In this document: piece by piece, positions 34,588 through 44,096 of the stretch
Position numbering within the stretch: position 1 is the first letter of the stretch
Layout of the letters: the number at the start of each line of letters is the position of its first letter
Assembly (NCBI GenBank): GCA_964563165.1
Contig: CAZLWA010000048.1
Coordinates: 1-64,000, forward strand
DNA: 64,000 nucleotides
Reading direction: 5' to 3'
Source: CAZLWA01 sp964563165
Lineage (GTDB): Bacteria; CLD3; SB21
Notes under the pieces: model-generated
The model's input: only the letters and a program-made list of their open reading frames with translations
What the model was told of the DNA's origin: nothing
The model's database searches: none
Program-made: the position numbers and the translations under genes

Positions 34588-36805
34588 TATAAATTTCTAC
34601 AATCGCATTGAAATCGGGAATCAGCGCTTCCGGATCGAGCACGCCGCGTTTCAACAACACATTTCCTTCCGGCCAATGCACCTGGACGTTTCCCGGAGTT
34701 ATCGGAGAAAATTTTACCCGCCCTTTGAATTGGCCTTGCTCATTTTTCAATGTAATGACCTGGCCGTCCCGTAAATCCAATCCTGCCGCATCCTCTCGGC
34801 AAATTAGGATCGAATCTCGAAAAGCACCGGTCAGGGAATCCTCGTTTGCCTGAACCATGCTGTTAAATTGTTTTCCGCGGCGGGTGGAAACAAAAAATTG
34901 GCCGGATCCCAGCTGAAATTCTTTCGGTTTCACGATCGTGAAGTTTGCTTTGCCGTTGATCGTATCAAACTTCCATCCGTCACAAAGCCGCTGCCCGCCC
35001 CACTGCACCTGGTCGCCGGTCGCCCGTAAATGCTGGATCCCTTCATAGAACGGAACGATGGCCGCAATTTCCTTCCGTATATCCCAACCGGAATCAAAAT
35101 GAATCTGGTCTTTTCGTTCCGGATAGACCCGCTCGGCCAATTCCATCATAATTTCCCATTCGCTTTTCGCTTCGCCCGTCTCGTTCCCGTCGATCTGCGG
35201 GCTGTAAATGATCCGCCGTTCGGTCGTTGTCTCCGTACCCCCGTCGCGCTGTTCATAGCGTGTTTTCGCCGGCAGCAAAATGACCGTCTCCGCCGGGTCC
35301 ATCAGCATTTGATTGGTCAGGATAATATCCTGATGCACACGCAGCGGAATTTTAGCAACGGCGTCATGCACATACTGCGGATCGGGCAATACTTCCAAGA
35401 AATTTCCGCCGACCTGATACAACACATCTATTTCTCCCCGTGCGGCCGCATCGATCATTTCCACCGCCGTCAGGCCGCGCCGGTCACGAATGGGAAAACC
35501 GTATTGCGCCGATAATGTTTTTGCATTTTCCGCATTCACCGGCTTTCCTCCCGGAAATGCGGTCGCGTAAGCTCCTACTTCCGCGCCTCCCTGAACGCCC
35601 GAATGCCCCCGGATCGGCATCAGCCCGCATTTTTCACGGCCGACAAATCCTTTCGTCAATGCCAGATTGATGATCGCACGCACGCCGTCGCTGCCGCAGG
35701 CGTGCTGAGTAATTCCCATGCTCCAAACAAAAATCGCTGTGCGGGCCTGATGGATCATCTCGGCAAATGTTCTCATACGGTCACGCGACGCACCGGAAAA
35801 TTTTTCCAAATTCTCCCACGATTCATGGTCAAGATAACTTTTCAGTTCGTCATATCCGGCAGAATAATTCTTAATGAAGGCCTCGTCGCAATAATTTTGA
35901 ATACCCATCCACTTGATCACGCCATTAATGAACGCGATATCGCCGCCTGTGTGCACATGAAAAAATTCATCCGTGATCTTCGTACCGAACAGGGCGCTCT
36001 CCGTCACCGACGGCACCCAGTAATTTTCCATCCCCGGCTCGCGGTACGGATTCACGCACACGACCTTCGTTCCGTTCTTCTTCGCGTAGTGCAGATACTT
36101 CATGGTCACGGGCTGATCGTTGGCCGCGTTCGACCCAAAAAAAACGATGAGGTCCGTTCCAAACCAGTCCGTGTAACTGCAGGTCGTGGCGGACGCACCG
36201 ACCGCGCCTTTCAATGCGCCCGTACTCGGTGAGTGGCAGATGCGCGCGGAATTGTCAATATTATTCGTTCCCAGGAACCTCACAACTTTTTGAGCTACGT
36301 AATAAACTTCATTCGTGATTCCCCGGGATGTCAGATAAAAAGCCAGGCGGTCCGGCAGTGTCTTTTTTATTCTTTCCGCTATCACGCCATACGCTTCATG
36401 CCAGGAAATGCGGCGGAATCCGGGTTCCCCTTTTTCCCGGATCATCGGATAGGGTAATCGGCCGAGTTCTCGCAGTTCGTGATTTTTCATTTTCCGTAAG
36501 GACGGAACATCTTCCAGCAGCCGGATTTCCAGAGGAGGCATCGTATTCATGCGCAAGAGTTTTAACCGCACCATGCACAAATGCACGCCGTCGATCGTCC
36601 AGTCATGAAACCCCGCCACACCCAGCGCACATCCGTCGCACACCCCTTTCGAAAGAACGCGCCACGCATGCCTGAGATTGTCGCGATTTTCCCAGACCAC
36701 TTTCGCCATATCCCAAAAATGATTCGGTTTTGTTTTACCGATACCGTTCGGGGACAGGCTGACCCACGACTTCGGGTTCCAGGATTTTTTTATTTTTATG
36801 GTCAT
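34544..36805 (-). CDS. FdhF/YdeP-family molybdopterin oxidoreductase
   Basis: A 753-residue molybdenum (or tungsten) bis-pterin enzyme of the YdeP branch of the formate dehydrogenase superfamily. The N-terminal GVCDGCALGVAG cysteines replace the usual 4Fe-4S CxxCxxxC motif; the metal-ligand position C190 is in ARICHSPST (codon TGC, not UGA). GSNAANDQPVTMKY, the GVQGGAEVGAY loop and a C-terminal pterin-binding domain (VSTRRGKQFNSMV) follow. The physiological substrate of YdeP proteins is unclear. It starts 22 bases after the cyclodeaminase-family gene of the hydroxyproline cluster. The last 10-12 residues are encoded by an R2 repeat. Confidence 0.88.
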   Translation of the reverse strand: MTIKIKKSWNPKSWVSLSPNGIGKTKPNHFWDMAKVVWENRDNLRHAWRVLSKGVCDGCALGVAGFHDWTIDGVHLCMVRLKLLRMNTMPPLEIRLLEDVPSLRKMKNHELRELGRLPYPMIREKGEPGFRRISWHEAYGVIAERIKKTLPDRLAFYLTSRGITNEVYYVAQKVVRFLGTNNIDNSARICHSPSTGALKGAVGASATTCSYTDWFGTDLIVFFGSNAANDQPVTMKYLHYAKKNGTKVVCVNPYREPGMENYWVPSVTESALFGTKITDEFFHVHTGGDIAFINGVIKWMGIQNYCDEAFIKNYSAGYDELKSYLDHESWENLEKFSGASRDRMRTFAEMIHQARTAIFVWSMGITQHACGSDGVRAIINLALTKGFVGREKCGLMPIRGHSGVQGGAEVGAYATAFPGGKPVNAENAKTLSAQYGFPIRDRRGLTAVEMIDAAARGEIDVLYQVGGNFLEVLPDPQYVHDAVAKIPLRVHQDIILTNQMLMDPAETVILLPAKTRYEQRDGGTETTTERRIIYSPQIDGNETGEAKSEWEIMMELAERVYPERKDQIHFDSGWDIRKEIAAIVPFYEGIQHLRATGDQVQWGGQRLCDGWKFDTINGKANFTIVKPKEFQLGSGQFFVSTRRGKQFNSMVQANEDSLTGAFRDSILICREDAAGLDLRDGQVITLKNEQGQFKGRVKFSPITPGNVQVHWPEGNVLLKRGVLDPEALIPDFNAIVEIYSHKDTKALSPTINN

Positions 36806-36826
36806 TCGCTGTTTTCAATCATGTTT

Positions 36827-37813
36827 TTAAAATGAGACACGCGTACCCGCATTTTTTCGTTCAGCTTCGGCAATGACAAAACTCGCGGCAACAAGGTCCT
36901 GAGCCGCATTGCCCACGGATTTGAAAAGGGTCATTTCGCTTTCAGAAACTCTTCCCGGAAGCATCCCCGATACAATTTCTCCCAATTCCGCATAAACGTG
37001 ATTTTTGTCAATGATGCCTTCCTGCAACGGGATAACCAGATCGCCCGCTTCCGACCACGCCGCCTCACGCTGGTCAACAACGACCTTCGATCTCTTCACG
37101 GTCGCCGATGGAATTTCGCGTGCAATCGCCAGATACGAACCCATGCCGTTAATGTGGACGCCGGGTTTCAAATTTTCATTCGAAAAAACCGGTTCAGATG
37201 AGGTGGTTGCCGTGCATACAATATCCGCCATTGTCAACTGCCCGGGCGACGAACCGGTCTCAACATCAATTTTATGTCTTCTCCTTATTTCTTCGGCAAA
37301 TTTTTCCGTATTCGATCTTTTCCTGCCGAAGACCAGAATTTTTTTTATCGGACGCACAGCGATGACAGCCTCAACCTGTTTTTGGGCCTGCCCGCCGGTC
37401 CCGAAAATGGCGAGTGCTTCTGAATTTTTCCTGGCGAGCAAATCGGTGGCCAGGCCGGAAGCCGCACCGGTACGCATGGCTGTCAGGTATTCGGCATCGA
37501 GCAGCGCCAGCGGTTTCCCGTTTTTTCCGTCCATCACCATCATCATCCCGTGGATCAAAGGCAGTCCATTCGCCGGATTATCATGATAAATAGAGACCGT
37601 TTTCAAGCCGGTCACTGAGTTTCTGGGGAGATACACGGGCATGAACAGGAAGCGCGCCTTACGATCCACGATTTCCATATGCATCCGCCGCGGCACGACG
37701 GCCTCCCGTGCCGATAGCTGCGAAAAGGCATCCTTCATGCATTCGATGGCTTGATCCATGGACAGCAGATTTTCAACATCTGCTCTCGATAAGAAAAGAA
37801 TCTTTTCGGACAT
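36827..37813 (-). CDS. Ornithine cyclodeaminase/mu-crystallin family, probable 1-pyrroline-2-carboxylate reductase
   Basis: A 328-residue NAD(P)-binding protein. LSRADVENLLSMDQAIE, RMHMEIVDRKARFLFMPVY, LLDAEYLTAMRTGAASGLAT and the nucleotide fold IFGTGGQAQKQVEAVI are family hallmarks. In this family several members reduce delta1-pyrroline-2-carboxylate to L-proline. Here the neighbour upstream is a trans-3-hydroxy-L-proline dehydratase, whose product is exactly that compound, so the reductase role is strongly suggested by context. Ornithine cyclodeaminase or ketimine reductase activity is the alternative. Confidence 0.82.
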   Translation of the reverse strand: MSEKILFLSRADVENLLSMDQAIECMKDAFSQLSAREAVVPRRMHMEIVDRKARFLFMPVYLPRNSVTGLKTVSIYHDNPANGLPLIHGMMMVMDGKNGKPLALLDAEYLTAMRTGAASGLATDLLARKNSEALAIFGTGGQAQKQVEAVIAVRPIKKILVFGRKRSNTEKFAEEIRRRHKIDVETGSSPGQLTMADIVCTATTSSEPVFSNENLKPGVHINGMGSYLAIAREIPSATVKRSKVVVDQREAAWSEAGDLVIPLQEGIIDKNHVYAELGEIVSGMLPGRVSESEMTLFKSVGNAAQDLVAASFVIAEAERKNAGTRVSF

Positions 37814-37837
37814 AGATCTTTTGGAAAATGAAAATTC

Positions 37838-38896
37838 CTAACGAAAAATAAATCCGTTTTTCAGCGGGTCACCGGGATCGATCAGAAATTCATTTTTGCC
37901 GGAAATATGAGCGGTCCCTTCAATTTCCGGGATGACGGCTTGGTAAGGGCCAAACGTTGTCACTTCCTTGACGCGGCAATGAAATTGACTGCCGACGATG
38001 CTTTCAATGGTCATCGTTTGATGGATGCCGATGTCTCCCCTCATAAAATGCAGGGCCATCCGTGCACTGACCCCGGTGCCGGTCGGGCTGCGGTCTACCT
38101 CGCCTTCCGCAAAAATGCAGACGTTACGGCTGTGAGCGCCCGAAGACATTGCCGGGCCGGTAAAAATGGTCCCGTATAAGAAACTTAAATCATTTTCAAA
38201 AGGATGCGGGATCGAAAAATTATTCATGACGGCACGTTTAATAGCCATTCCCTTTTCAATGAGCGACCGGTAATCCTCCGCGATCATTCTTACTCCGACG
38301 TCCTCTGCCTTGACGAAAGCATAGAACGCGCCGCCAAACGCCAGGTCGAACCGCACCCGGCCGATATGCGGAACGTCGACGACTTGATCGAGCATCAAAA
38401 CAAATGAAGGCACATTGTGAAAATAAACGCTCCCGACCTTTCCATTCTTTATACGCGCATACGCGGTGATCAACCCTGCCGGAGAATCGATCCTCACAAC
38501 GGTTTCCGGCCGCTTCATTTTTATCAGGCCCGTTTCCACGGCAACTTTGGTAACGGCAATGATCCCATGCCCGCACATCGTGCTGTAGCCTTCATTATGC
38601 AAAAATAAGACGCCGAAGTCTGCATGTTTCGTAATCGGTTCGGTCAGGATACATCCGTACATGTCGGCATGCCCGCGCGGTTCCCACATCAGGGCCTTCC
38701 GGAAAAAGTCTAAATTTCCTTTCATGTACCGGCGGCGTTCCAGGATCGTTTTTCCCCTTAACGGCGGAATTCCCCCTGTGATAATTCGAAGGGGCTCGCC
38801 GCCCGTATGCGCATCGATCGTCTTTATGCGAAGCCACTTTTTTGGCGGCGTCCATTTTTGCATTCTTTCCAATTTATTCGATAATCGTTGTGGCAT
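37838..38896 (-). CDS. Probable trans-3-hydroxy-L-proline dehydratase
   Basis: A 352-residue member of the proline racemase superfamily. The first active-site cysteine C108 is present in STMCGHG, but the second is replaced by T272 in DRSPTGTGVSARM. This Cys/Thr pair marks trans-3-hydroxy-L-proline dehydratases (as in the human L3HYPDH), whereas racemases and 4-hydroxyproline epimerases have Cys/Cys. It would form delta1-pyrroline-2-carboxylate, which the next gene can reduce to proline. Residues 1-20 are a family-atypical leader, and the internal Met at residue 12 is an alternative start. Confidence 0.85.
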   Translation of the reverse strand: MPQRLSNKLERMQKWTPPKKWLRIKTIDAHTGGEPLRIITGGIPPLRGKTILERRRYMKGNLDFFRKALMWEPRGHADMYGCILTEPITKHADFGVLFLHNEGYSTMCGHGIIAVTKVAVETGLIKMKRPETVVRIDSPAGLITAYARIKNGKVGSVYFHNVPSFVLMLDQVVDVPHIGRVRFDLAFGGAFYAFVKAEDVGVRMIAEDYRSLIEKGMAIKRAVMNNFSIPHPFENDLSFLYGTIFTGPAMSSGAHSRNVCIFAEGEVDRSPTGTGVSARMALHFMRGDIGIHQTMTIESIVGSQFHCRVKEVTTFGPYQAVIPEIEGTAHISGKNEFLIDPGDPLKNGFIFR

Positions 38897-38928
38897 GACT
38901 TGATTTTACTGTAAACGGGTAAGAAGTC

Positions 38929-39989
38929 TTATCTGGCAATTTTTACGTCGAGCCATTTTTCCAGCGTAGAGTAGATTTTTTCCTTGTCTTCTTTTGAAAA
39001 ATCCTTTATTCGCGTCCGGTGCGAGCCGCCGGACTTCACCATCTTCACGGCATTCGTTTTTCCGCTGAGCTGAACCGCGCAGGCTCCCCACGTATCCGAC
39101 CCTCCGTAAATAAACAGCATGTTGTTGCCTTCGGTGTTCACCCAATTCAAAATATCCGGGATGAATTTGTCGTTGAAAACAATTGGCGTATTTTTCGGCA
39201 AGAAAAACTTATTCGATGGGTGTTTGACCGAGACCAGCAGATCGCTCACGTTTTTTGTGACAAATCCATAATAACCCAGTTCGGTCATATGCTGATACAT
39301 GGAAAGTTCGCCGGTTTTGATACCGTCATCCGAATAGAGCCGAAATCCGGGCTTCGCAGTCAGATATTGAAATACGGCCTGGTTCGAGGAATCTTCGGTC
39401 GGAATGGAATCGCAGCTTCCTCCGTATTGCCAAAAGTAAAAGGGAAATTCACACGCGGCGTATTCGAGTACTGCATCCGCACCGATGGAAAATCTCACGT
39501 TTTTTGTCTTTGCATATTCTTCGATCATCGGTATGAGCACAGGACGCTTTTTCAGGATCATGCGCTGGAATGCAATGACCTTCTTACGGCACGATTCGTC
39601 TCCGATCGTATCTAAAAAATGATCCGTACGCGGATCTTCCTGCGCCAAATTCATTGCAATTGATTCGCTTTCAGAAGACGGCTCAATTCGGTCGGCGAAT
39701 TTCTCCTGACCGAATATCCTTCCGTATTAAGCACCATAAGCCCCCCCGCGTCGCGGTGCGAAAGATAAATATATTGAAGGAATTTTTTCCCGTTCGGATC
39801 CGCATGATCGAGCGGCTGGGAAAATTTGATCTCAAACGTTTCTTTGAACAGTGAATCGGAGTCCACGATTTTCACTTCAGCGACGTCCGGCAGCGCCTTT
39901 ATTCTTTCGAGAATACTCTCCTGTGAAAATACAAACCCTGCTAAACAAAGCGTAAGCAATACGGTTTTTAAAATAATTCTTTTCCTCAT
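38929..39989 (-). pseudogene. Internally deleted S28/S37-type serine peptidase
   Basis: Two abutting frames are the ends of one exported peptidase. The first (39989-39651, 112 residues) has a signal peptide and FEIKFSQPLDHADPNG, then LNTEGYSVRR and SPTELSRLLKANQ. The second (39654-38929, 241 residues) continues with NLAQEDPRTDHFL, ECPF-like FPFYFWQYGG, FIYGGSDTWGA (acid) and SGGSHRTRI (catalytic His). The middle portion expected between them, with the HRYFG block and the GxSKGG nucleophile, is absent and the join is out of frame. I estimate roughly 90 residues missing, from memory of family members. The product cannot be an active peptidase. It sits inside the hydroxyproline cluster and probably once cleaved proline-rich peptides. 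Confidence 0.8.
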
Positions 39990-39991
39990 AC

Positions 39992-41245
39992 CTAAAATCT
40001 TTCCGGTTTAAGCGCCGATACATCGATGCTCGTTGGTTTATGGTGAATGATTTCCGAAACCAATTTACCGGTCACCGGCCCGAGCGTTAAGCCCAGCATG
40101 GAATGCCCGCAAGCGGCGATCAGGTTGTCAATCTTTTCAAATCTTCCGACGAACGGCAGTCCGTCCGGCGAACACGGCCTCAATCCGGCCCAGACATTCA
40201 GCCTCGGAATATTCCTGAATTGTTCCTCATCGAAATACCTGGGAATAGCTTTCAGGATCGCACTCACGCGCCGTTCACTGACGGATAAATCCATACTGCT
40301 CAGCTCCAACGTTCCTGCAAACCGAACATGGTCCCCCATGGGCGTAACACAGGCTCTCGCTTCCGTGAGAATGAACGGGATTTTCGGCTGCCGGTCGGTT
40401 TTCGGAACCGTCACGCTGTATCCTTTCCCTGCCTGAACGGGAAGCCTGAACCCGAGATCGCTCATTATTTTCCGGGACCAGGAACCGCCTGCCAGTACAA
40501 ATTCATTTGCGCTCAGGGTGCCCTGGCGGGTTTCAAGAGACCGGATGCGGCGGCCCTCCATGTTAAACTTCACAACTTCGGTTTGCGTGAGAAAAGTAAT
40601 TCCGTTTTGTTTGGAAACCTCCGCAAGGTTCTTAACAAACTGATCCGGGATGCAATGCGCATCGTTTGGAAAGAATACGCCTCCGCGTGCCGTACATTTC
40701 AGATTGGGTTCTATTTCATTTATTTGCGCGTTATTCAACACGCGCGCGTCAATCCCGATTTGCTGCGCCAGCTGTGCTTCGTGGTGGTTTTCTTTTTCAC
40801 CGGTATCCGAATTGAAAACCATCAGCAATCCCCGGTGTTCAAATCCAAAATTAATTTTCTCTGCGGCGGCCATTTCTTTGAACAACTGTAAACTATGGTA
40901 GGTCAGATCGCGAAGCACCGGTATGCCTCTTTCCATCTGTTCTTTTCGGCAGGACCTGAAATATTTCCACAACCACCAGATCAAACCCGCATCCAGCTGA
41001 GGATGAATGTAAAAAGGGCTTTCCGGATTGAACATCCATTTCAAACCTTTTTTGATCATGCCCGGTGCCGCCAGCGGAACAAAGTGGCTTGGAGAGATCA
41101 GCCCTGCATTTCCGGCCGCGCAATCCATTCCAATATCATTTTTTTCGACAACGGCCACCCGGAGCCCGCTTTTCGAAAGATAGTACGCGGAACAAACACC
41201 GATCACACCGCCGCCGATAATTACTACATCGAATTTTTGGTCCAT
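39992..41245 (-). CDS. FAD-dependent D-amino acid (D-hydroxyproline) dehydrogenase
   Basis: A 417-residue DAO-family flavoenzyme. The dinucleotide fold VVIIGGGVIGVCSAYYLSKSG opens the protein, VVEKNDIG follows, and the C-terminal FAD contact is in GHSMLGLTLGPVTGKLV. It resembles DadA and the D-hydroxyproline dehydrogenases that oxidise cis-4-hydroxy-D-proline to delta1-pyrroline-4-hydroxy-2-carboxylate. The epimerase that would supply this substrate lies upstream after 107 bases. An electron acceptor or partner subunit is not encoded nearby, so a membrane quinone or O2 may serve. Confidence 0.85.
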   Translation of the reverse strand: MDQKFDVVIIGGGVIGVCSAYYLSKSGLRVAVVEKNDIGMDCAAGNAGLISPSHFVPLAAPGMIKKGLKWMFNPESPFYIHPQLDAGLIWWLWKYFRSCRKEQMERGIPVLRDLTYHSLQLFKEMAAAEKINFGFEHRGLLMVFNSDTGEKENHHEAQLAQQIGIDARVLNNAQINEIEPNLKCTARGGVFFPNDAHCIPDQFVKNLAEVSKQNGITFLTQTEVVKFNMEGRRIRSLETRQGTLSANEFVLAGGSWSRKIMSDLGFRLPVQAGKGYSVTVPKTDRQPKIPFILTEARACVTPMGDHVRFAGTLELSSMDLSVSERRVSAILKAIPRYFDEEQFRNIPRLNVWAGLRPCSPDGLPFVGRFEKIDNLIAACGHSMLGLTLGPVTGKLVSEIIHHKPTSIDVSALKPERF

Positions 41246-41352
41246 AAAATTCAGAATTTTGACGCTGATATACGCTGATTATGTATGACATTTATTTTAA
41301 AGTTCATAAAATATTTTCTGCGCCAATCATAAAGATCTTAATTAATCAGCGT

Positions 41353-42354
41353 CTAAATAACCTGAAACCCGTGGGCATACGGATCTTCGTCGTCTATGAA
41401 AATGGTATTGTGACCGGTAATATAAGCCCAGCCCTCGACACTCGGAATGATCGCTTCATAACTTCCGACCTTGGTCTGCGATTCCACGCGCCCGCGAAAC
41501 ATACTGCCGATGATGCTTTCATGAATAAATGTATCCCCGACTTTCAATTTTCCTTTAGCCGCCCACTGCGCCATACGGGCGGAAGTGCCGGTGCCGCATG
41601 GAGAACGGTCTATCGCTTTATCTCCGTAAAACACTGCGTTGCGCGCATGGGCCTCAGAATTGTTCGGTTTGCCCGTCCACTCAAGATGCGACAGCCCGCA
41701 AATCGTGGAATTTTCCGGATGAACAAATGAATATTTTTCATTCATGCGTTTTCGCACGACCGGGCTCCAGCGCAAAATATCGCCCGCGGTGATCGACTCG
41801 AGCCCCTGATAATTCTTTTGCGGGTCAACGATCGCATAATAATTTCCGCCGTAAGCTACGTCCACGGTGATCATTCCCAGATCAGGACATTCGATCTCCA
41901 ACCCGCTGGAATGTAAATAGGAAGGCACATTGACAATACGAACAGATTTAACTTTACTGCCTTCCATCGTGTAATACACTTCCACAATTCCGGCCGGGAC
42001 TTCGAGCCGGAGTTTGCCCGGCGTTTTGGGCGTGACAAGTTTTTCTTCGATCATGACCGTTGCGGTTCCGATCGTGCCGTGCCCGCACATCGGCAGACAA
42101 CCGCTGGTCTCGATAAAAAGGATCGCGGCATCAGAATCTTCGCGCGTTGTCGGGTACAAAATGCTTCCCGACATCATATCATGTCCGCGCGGCTCGAACA
42201 TCAGCGCGGTGCGGATCCAGTCGTATTCTTTCAGGAAATGCTGACGCCGCTCGCTCATGTTTTTCCCCTCAAGCGAAGGCCCGCCGCTCGTGACAACACG
42301 AACCGGATTCCCGCACGTATGCGCGTCAATACATGAAAATGTTTTCTTTGCCAT
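41353..42354 (-). CDS. 4-hydroxyproline 2-epimerase
   Basis: Proline racemase superfamily, 333 residues from the ATG at 42354. Both catalytic cysteines are present, C90 in LPMCGHGT and C253 in DRSPCGTGTSARM, as expected for epimerases that interconvert trans-4-hydroxy-L-proline and cis-4-hydroxy-D-proline. FSCIDAHTCGNPVRVV at the start is family-typical. A longer frame up to 42474 would translate R4 repeat (NPPNPLSKG) and is rejected. Proline racemase itself is an alternative, but the neighbouring dehydrogenase, deaminase and semialdehyde dehydrogenase favour hydroxyproline. Confidence 0.9.
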   Translation of the reverse strand: MAKKTFSCIDAHTCGNPVRVVTSGGPSLEGKNMSERRQHFLKEYDWIRTALMFEPRGHDMMSGSILYPTTREDSDAAILFIETSGCLPMCGHGTIGTATVMIEEKLVTPKTPGKLRLEVPAGIVEVYYTMEGSKVKSVRIVNVPSYLHSSGLEIECPDLGMITVDVAYGGNYYAIVDPQKNYQGLESITAGDILRWSPVVRKRMNEKYSFVHPENSTICGLSHLEWTGKPNNSEAHARNAVFYGDKAIDRSPCGTGTSARMAQWAAKGKLKVGDTFIHESIIGSMFRGRVESQTKVGSYEAIIPSVEGWAYITGHNTIFIDDEDPYAHGFQVI

Positions 42355-42399
42355 GGAAGAATATGATAAATTCTTTGGAAAGAATCGAGAAAAAATGAT

Positions 42400-42743
42400 C
42401 GACAGTTTTCCTTCAAAAGGGGTCGCGTTTTCGTGCCCCTTGGAAAGGGGGTTAGGCGGATTTTTAGTTTGCACGGACGGACTCTGTAAAACGTAAAATC
42501 GAGTAGGCTTTACGTTTTCTTCCCCCTTGTAAAGGGGTCAGCGGGATTTAGTATTTTCTTTGAACAAATTCTGCCGTTAATCAAGAAATTGATTGGTTTG
42601 CGGCCTTCGATTTTCTTCCCGGATCAGTAGGAAGACAATGCCCGCACGGCCCAACAGGGAGGCGTGACCGCCGAGATCACGGTCGTAGCCCCCTTTTAAA
42701 GAGCCTGTCCCAAGTTTGTCGAGGAGGATTCGCTGGATTGAGT
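42400..42743. repeat. Intergenic R4 repeats
   Basis: The 389-base gap before the epimerase holds no gene. R4 fragments lie at about 42413-42464 (ccccttggaaagggggttag), 42519-42552 (ttcccccttgtaaaggggtc) and 42689-42733 (cccccttttaaagagcctgt...). The part between them is unremarkable AT-rich sequence. The operon promoter for the epimerase may lie here but is not evident. Confidence 0.6.
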
Positions 42744-44096
42744 TTATTTGTACAAACGCGTTGTTACTTCAGTTGACTTTTTTACGGTCTTCATTTTTCG
42801 TCTTATCAATATCACAACGATTACAATCAGCCCGAATACGGACGTCGCTATCCAGAGCGCGCCTCTTAAGGGCCGTTGTTTTTTCTCGGCCATCTTGGCA
42901 GAATAAATTTGATAAACATCCGGGAAGAGGGCCCCATGTTCATCGATCCATTGGCCATTAATAAGGCTTGCATTAACATCTACTGAATCCAATTCAACAA
43001 AAGCGCTGTCAGATTCGGCAGACCTCCAGCTATATTCGTGTACTTTCCCCGAATAGGTGTTCTCCTTAAGATGTCCTCTGAAAGCCTCATTTCGTTTCAT
43101 CCATATGATCTTATTTGTCACAATAACGGGAATTTTGTCGCTCGCCACAAGATGACACAGTACCCGTAATTTAAATTCGTCACCCTCTTCAAAATCTCTT
43201 CGCGCAGTATCCGCAGGGTTGACTTCGACTTCATTTGCTTCGAATATCATCCAGGACGAGTCCAGCGATTGATCGGTACCTGATCCGTGAATGATGCTTT
43301 TATTCAAATAAACGTCAAATTCACTTTGATTGATCACATCCGGAATTGTATCTGAGATCAGATCCGACCGTCTCACAACAAATATCGGTAACGTAAACCG
43401 GTTTTGCTTCACGTTTTCTAAAAGAGACATCCCCAAAGGCGATGAAAATCCTGCGTAAACTTTACGGCCCTTGGCCGGATAATTTCTGAGTATAACGTAC
43501 CGATGGAATTCATGCAAGTTACTGACAACAAACTCTACGTTTCTTGGAAACTCACTGAATCTCGCGTAAACTGGCCATTCCCTTGAATTGATTTTCTTTA
43601 TTACCCATGAGCCTTGTTCCTTTGTTAATCGGACTTCGTCATGGATATCGCGTACAAAAGCAGACACAAACCTCTCGTTTCCATTTGTCGTGTAATCTTT
43701 TTCAGAATACGGGAAAGGCACATCCCATAGGACGGGCTGCAATTGGGCGTCTCCCAGAACCATACTGTCGAGCGTACTCCAGTCATAGGAAGCATCTTCT
43801 TGCTTCTTCCGTAAGTCTCGAAACTTGCTTTTGTTAATAAGAAACAGTGATTCCCTGAAATAGAGCTTTTTGTCCTCAATTATTTTAAATCCAGTCCGAA
43901 ATTCATCGAAGCTCATTCGAATCTTTGTTTTGCACAACAAAAAGAAACCCGGGTAGGACTCTAAGTTGACTATCGTTGTCGATCCACCAGATCTACGATA
44001 GCCACGCGGCGGCTCAGGTAAGACCAAGGCATCCAGCCAGCCTCCCAGCGCAAATGAAGAAGCAAGAATCAATATCACAATAATCATTTTTTTCAT
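42744..44096 (-). CDS. Unknown exported/membrane-anchored protein (450 aa)
   Basis: Not recognised. The protein opens with a signal-anchor (MIIVILILASSFALGGW), continues as a large extracytoplasmic domain of about 380 residues with alternating strands (for example YPGFFLLCKTKIRMSF, WPVYARFSEFPRNVEFVV), and ends with one helix (ALWIATSVFGLIVIVVILI) and a basic cytoplasmic tail. The ATG at 44096 overlaps the MFS stop by four bases; an upstream in-frame start at 44189 lies inside the MFS gene and is rejected. It might be a transporter partner, but nothing shows that. Confidence 0.65.
   Translation of the reverse strand: MKKMIIVILILASSFALGGWLDALVLPEPPRGYRRSGGSTTIVNLESYPGFFLLCKTKIRMSFDEFRTGFKIIEDKKLYFRESLFLINKSKFRDLRKKQEDASYDWSTLDSMVLGDAQLQPVLWDVPFPYSEKDYTTNGNERFVSAFVRDIHDEVRLTKEQGSWVIKKINSREWPVYARFSEFPRNVEFVVSNLHEFHRYVILRNYPAKGRKVYAGFSSPLGMSLLENVKQNRFTLPIFVVRRSDLISDTIPDVINQSEFDVYLNKSIIHGSGTDQSLDSSWMIFEANEVEVNPADTARRDFEEGDEFKLRVLCHLVASDKIPVIVTNKIIWMKRNEAFRGHLKENTYSGKVHEYSWRSAESDSAFVELDSVDVNASLINGQWIDEHGALFPDVYQIYSAKMAEKKQRPLRGALWIATSVFGLIVIVVILIRRKMKTVKKSTEVTTRLYK

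Noticed and set aside
36220..36260. Selenocysteine codon in the formate-dehydrogenase-like enzyme
   Set aside because: With tRNA-Sec in the window I checked the metal-ligand position: the codon is TGC (residue 190), so it is cysteine.
42355..42474. Longer N-terminus of the 4-hydroxyproline epimerase (NPPNPLSKG...)
   Set aside because: It is R4 repeat read in frame. The same peptide pattern appears before other genes, at 45556-45684 and 57681-57800.
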